Below are positions 8,904 through 11,590 of a DNA stretch of 11,590 nt, piece by piece. Below the pieces are notes generated by a model. That model did not search any database. It was given only the letters and a program-made list of their open reading frames with translations, and was not told the origin of the DNA. A program made the translations under genes and the position numbers. Position 1 is the first letter of the stretch. Each line of letters starts with the position of its first letter. Origin of the DNA: Ophiosphaerella korrae (taxonomy: Eukaryota; Ascomycota; Dothideomycetes; Pleosporales; Phaeosphaeriaceae); assembly GCA_028456385.1 (NCBI GenBank), contig JALNQF010000896.1, positions 1 through 11,590 of the forward strand. The letters run 5' to 3'.

Positions 8904-9395
8904 GTAGAGAGGTACTAGGTGCGCCTAAGGTAGTAGGAGCTAGATTAGCCCTTACTATAGCCTTAAAATTAAGCTTAGATTCTAAAAGAATAGCTTATAT
9001 AATAGATTTTTTATTATTTAAGGCCTTTATCTTATAAAAATAAATAAAGTAAGTATAATTTTCTACCTATATACTTAGAATCTAATTACGTTCTTTTTTA
9101 GCCTCTATAATCTATATAGATAGTCTTTCTTAAGCGTAGTTAATAGCTCTCCTTATTATAAATAAGTATAGACGTAAGAATAAGTATCTTTAACCTATAC
9201 TATACGAGAGACATACTTAATAGATTATAAGATAAGTAAGTATTAGTATAAATATACGCCTTATAAGCCTTACTATATTTTAAAGAAAAGTAAGATAATA
9301 AGAGGTTTAAAGATTTATAATAAGAATTAAGAAATATTATAATACTATAATATAATATATAATCTACTAATTAAAGATAATAAAGGGTAGACTTA
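8904..9395 (+). other. 3' untranslated part of X between pol and the solo LTR
   Basis: About 490 bp lie between the end of the integrase-chromodomain frame and the solo LTR. It shows none of the known pol domains. It is slightly less AT-rich near 8918-9027, where both strands hold a stop-free stretch, and a possible antisense coding relic lies at 8905-9156. No terminator or polyadenylation signal can be separated from the background. Confidence 0.6.
8905..9156 (-). pseudogene. Possible antisense coding relic downstream of pol
   Basis: On the minus strand, reading down from 9156 (ATA, perhaps an old ATG), about 83 codons show only five stops, all TAA or TAG. The last stretch, with Ala, Pro, Thr, Ser and Leu (A-P-T-T-L-G-A-P-S-T-S-L), looks coding-like. 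Extra antisense frames between pol and the 3' LTR have been described in some plant and fungal Gypsy elements. Against it, the plus strand is also open over part of the region, and I do not recognise the protein family. Treat this as a candidate only. Confidence 0.25.
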
Positions 9396-9839
9396 GTAAG
9401 TATTATAATTATAATAAGAGAATATTAGATAGAGCTAATTACTCCTAACTTAAGTACTAACAAAGTATAGGATAAGTAGGGTAATAATCTAGATTAGAAA
9501 ACAAACTATAACCTAAATACGTAACACGTTAGAGTAATCTATAAATACGTATAATAGATTAGAGTAATCTATAAATATATATAATAGATTAAAGTAATCT
9601 ATAAAGTTGTATAAATAGATTAGTATAAGTATATAGTTAGTAGTAATACGTATTATTAGGATAGTATTAGCAATCTAATCTCTAACCTAGAACACTAATA
9701 CTTAATATTACATATATAAATTAACTATTATTTATAGTAATTACTTAATTATAATATAAGCTTTTGTTATTACTTCTTAATCTACTAATACTCTAATAGG
9801 TTATTAGGAAGTCGACCCTAGTAACCCTATTATAGTAAG
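9396..9839 (+). mobile_element. Solo LTR (LTR-B) of the X family with GTAAG target duplication
   Basis: LTR-B occupies 9401-9834 (434 bp) and is flanked by GTAAG at 9396-9400 and 9835-9839. It aligns end to end with LTR-A and LTR-C and ends CCCTATTATA. Nothing of gag-pol is attached. The duplication on both sides shows an independent insertion whose internal part was lost by recombination between its LTRs. It sits in the 3' untranslated part of X, about 100 bp before the X polypurine tract. It has three units of the internal repeat, the most of the three LTRs. Confidence 0.88.
9532..9622 (+). repeat. Three tandem units of a 30-31 bp LTR repeat
   Basis: Units of the form GAGTAATCTATAAA...AATAGATTA lie at 9532-9561, 9562-9591 and 9592-9622. 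LTR-C has two units (10063-10092 and 10093-10123) and LTR-A one (1291-1320). The number of units accounts for the whole 31-bp length difference between LTR-A and LTR-C. The position within the LTR would suit a promoter or enhancer element, which is inference. Confidence 0.85.
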
Positions 9840-9924
9840 TATAAGAGAGGATAAAGAACTCTATATTAATAAAGAAATAGGATTAATAACTTTAGCTATA
9901 AGTTAGGAAAATAAAAACCTTCTT
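9840..9924 (+). other. Remaining 3' untranslated sequence of X before the polypurine tract
   Basis: A short AT-rich stretch that would have been continuous with 9395 before the solo LTR landed. No gene or motif is recognised in it. Confidence 0.6.
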
Positions 9925-9938
9925 AAAGGGAGAGATAG
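9925..9938 (+). promoter_or_regulatory. Polypurine tract of X
   Basis: AAAGGGAGAGATAG, purines except for one T, lies directly against the first base of the 3' LTR. This is where plus-strand DNA synthesis starts in LTR retrotransposons. It supports the LTR-C boundary and the plus-strand orientation of X. Confidence 0.85.
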
Positions 9939-10331
9939 TATTATAGGTGTAATAAGAGAAATTAAAATAGAACTAATTAGTCTTAACTTAAGTACTAATA
10001 AAGTATAGGATAAGTAAAGTAGTAATATAAAATAGGAAGCTAATTACAATATAGATACGTAATAGTAATCTATAAATATATATAATAGATTAGAGTAATC
10101 TATAAGGTTATATAAATAGATTACTATAGATATATATATAGTAGAATATATATTATTAAGATAGTATTAGTAATTTAATTATTAACTATAAGTAATAATA
10201 CTTTAATAGTTGTAAAATATTATCTATTATTTATAGCTTATTATAGATTACTATATAAGCTTTTGTTATTATCTCTTAATCTACTTATACTCTAATAGGT
10301 TATTATAGTTAATAATAGTAGCTCTATTATA
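9939..10331 (+). repeat. 3' LTR of element X (LTR-C, 393 bp)
   Basis: It is homologous to LTR-A, with most differences being transitions and one extra 31-bp repeat unit. It begins TATTATAGGTG and ends CTCTATTATA; restoring TG and CA at the ends gives the usual TG...CA borders. It is preceded by the polypurine tract and followed by the ATAGA duplication. Confidence 0.9.
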
Positions 10332-10336
10332 ATAGA
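10332..10336. repeat. Target-site duplication ATAGA, right copy
   Basis: It matches 1162-1166 exactly and directly follows the 3' LTR of X. The Y gag sequence continues from the next base. Confidence 0.85.
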
Positions 10337-11117
10337 AGTAAGAACCTAAAGAGAGAAGTCTAGTTAAAAATAACTAAAAATAAAAAAAAAGTACTAAAAG
10401 TAGAGGTTAGGCTTTAAGAAAAAGTAGTTGTAAGTAAAGAGTAATAATATATAATACTCTACTAAACCTTTTATTATAATAATAACTACTATATATACTT
10501 CTTAAAAAAATAAAAAGTAAGATAGTTTCTATATAAGAAATAGAGAGTAGTAGTAATAAAAAAAAATTTAAGTATAGCTTAAAGAAATAATAAATATAAT
10601 AGACTTACTAATAAAAGACTTAGAAAGGAAAATATTTTAGACCTTATTAATCTTTACTAAAAGACTAGTAGAAAATAAAGAGACTAATATAGTCTATTCT
10701 AAAAGACTATAAAGAGATAAAAGTTAAGTTAATATAAAAGGTATAGAGTATACTTAGTTAGATATATATAGTTATAATAGCTATATAATAATAGATATAG
10801 TAGAATAAAATAAATAATAGAAGTTTATTTAGAAATACTTACTAGTTATAAGTATAGAGGAAGTATATAAAAATAAAAAAATACGTAATTTTAAAGTAAT
10901 AAAGTGTATAGTATTCTAATAATAGATAGAGTATTATATAATAGTAGTACTATATAAAAAAAATGTAATAGATTAATAAAGCTTATATACTAAGTATACT
11001 AGTAGTATACTATATCTTAATAAAAAAGAATAAAGGAAAAGATAAGTACTAAAAAGAAGATAATAAAAAGTTAAACTTAAAATATTTTATATACTTTAAA
11101 ATATTATAGGTATTATA
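10337..11117 (+). pseudogene. pol: RIP-degraded gag end and early pol of outer element Y, 3' fragment
   Basis: This continues the gag fragment that stops at 1166. It aligns with X from about 2617 to about 3431, the part between the zinc knuckles and the protease. Shared landmarks are the worn Y-Y-N-N-N-Y-Y-I-Y segment (about 10470-10497) and the G-x-E-Y-T-x-L-D-I-Y-S-Y-N-S-Y segment (about 10740-10785). Relative to X this piece has a net loss of 5 bp between 10337 and 10740, so the frame shifts here too. It ends abruptly at 11117 where homology to X stops, before protease and RT, because another element begins at 11118. Confidence 0.85.
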
Positions 11118-11590
11118 TAGAGGGGTGCAAAAAATAAAGAGTAATTTTTTTTTTAACTATTTTTAAACTTTTATATCTTTAAAACTATAATAGTTATAAA
11201 AATTTTAAAATTTTAAATTTGTAGAGAAAAGGGTAAAGTTTACTTTTTTAATAAAAAATTTCTTATATTATATAATCTATATTATTATAATAATAGTTAA
11301 AGTAGAGGTATTTTTTTTCTTAATTTTCCTTTTAGTATAACTTTTTAATTAACGTTTAAAAAAGCTTAATTTTTCTACTAAGCCTAATTTAGTTAGTAAA
11401 GTTTCTATAATTAAATTTTTAGTATAGATTACTTATCTAAGTAATTTTTTATAATTAAAGAAAAAAAATAAAAAATTTATTTTTTTAGTTAGCTTACGTA
11501 ATATATTACTAAAATTTTATTCTAGAGCTTATAAATTAATATCTTTTTAAATTTTTACTTTTATACTTCTAATTCCTTTAAAATACTACT
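11118..11590. mobile_element. Left end of another, probably Tc1/mariner-type, transposon
   Basis: Homology between Y and X stops at the TA at 11116-11117, and a new sequence begins TAGAGGGGTGCAAAA. Undoing the CpA to TpA change gives CAGAGGGGTGC, a start common among Tc1/mariner-superfamily elements, and TA is their target duplication. The other end is outside the window, so neither inverted repeat nor full duplication can be checked. The rest is very AT-rich with long T and A runs. I see no convincing transposase frame on either strand, although a degraded one cannot be excluded. Confidence 0.45.

Larger units (their letters stand above)
1167..10331 (+). mobile_element. Full-length, RIP-inactivated Ty3/Gypsy chromovirus (element X)
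   Basis: X runs from the 5' LTR (1167-1528) to the 3' LTR (9939-10331) and is flanked by ATAGA duplications. Between them lie a short leader, one long gag-pol frame with protease, reverse transcriptase, RNase H, integrase and chromodomain in that order, a 3' untranslated part, and a polypurine tract. The PR-RT-RH-IN order marks Ty3/Gypsy, and the C-terminal chromodomain marks a chromovirus. It contains a nested Pogo-type transposon (4774-6594) and a solo LTR (9401-9834). Without these and their duplications it would be about 6.9 kb, a normal length for the group. It sits inside a relative (Y). All protein functions are destroyed by stop codons. Confidence 0.92.

Noticed and set aside
8918..9027. 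Plus-strand open frame after pol
   Set aside because: It is open for only about 36 codons, overlaps the minus-strand candidate, and shows no recognisable motif. It is not enough to call a gene.
1..11590. An organellar, bacterial or apicomplexan AT-rich genome
   Set aside because: The Gypsy chromovirus, the Fot1/Pogo transposon and the RIP-type dinucleotide bias together point to a filamentous ascomycete nucleus. No organellar or bacterial gene is present.

Overview
This window looks like a piece of an AT-rich, transposon-filled block from the nuclear genome of a filamentous ascomycete (Pezizomycotina). It contains no intact gene. CpA and TpG are almost absent and have been replaced by TpA, in coding and non-coding DNA and on both strands. 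That is the mark of repeat-induced point mutation (RIP). As a result every old reading frame is full of TAA and TAG where Gln and Trp codons stood, start codons read ATA, Cys and His read Tyr, and many Asp read Asn. The sequence does not fix the species.

The layout is a nest of transposons. (1) The outermost, oldest layer is a Ty3/Gypsy gag-pol element, here called Y. Its gag is at about 267-1166 and its gag end plus early pol at about 10332-11117. (2) Y is cut inside gag, just after the second zinc knuckle, by a full-length relative, X (1167-10331). X has LTRs at 1167-1528 and 9939-10331, a 5-bp target duplication ATAGA on both sides, a polypurine tract before its 3' LTR, and one gag-protease-RT-RNase H-integrase-chromodomain frame. 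The chromodomain makes X a chromovirus. (3) X is cut inside its reverse transcriptase by a complete Fot1/Pogo-type DNA transposon (4774-6594) with 63-bp terminal inverted repeats, TA target duplications and a decayed DD35D transposase. (4) X also carries a solo LTR of its own family (9401-9834, duplication GTAAG) in its 3' untranslated part. (5) At the window edges Y is cut by two more elements that run out of view. One at 1-266 has a repeat-rich end and a TA junction. One at 11118-11590 begins TAGAGGGGTGC, which reads as a RIP-altered CAGAGGGGTGC.

Removing the Pogo element plus one TA restores the X reading frame exactly across RT. The X frame and the Pogo frame show no net frameshift over their recognisable length, whereas Y has gained or lost bases. 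The implied order is Y first, then X into Y, then Pogo and the solo LTR into X. The mutations are overwhelmingly transitions. X landing in its own family fits a chromodomain integrase that targets silent chromatin. No host gene, tRNA, rRNA or CRISPR array was seen.
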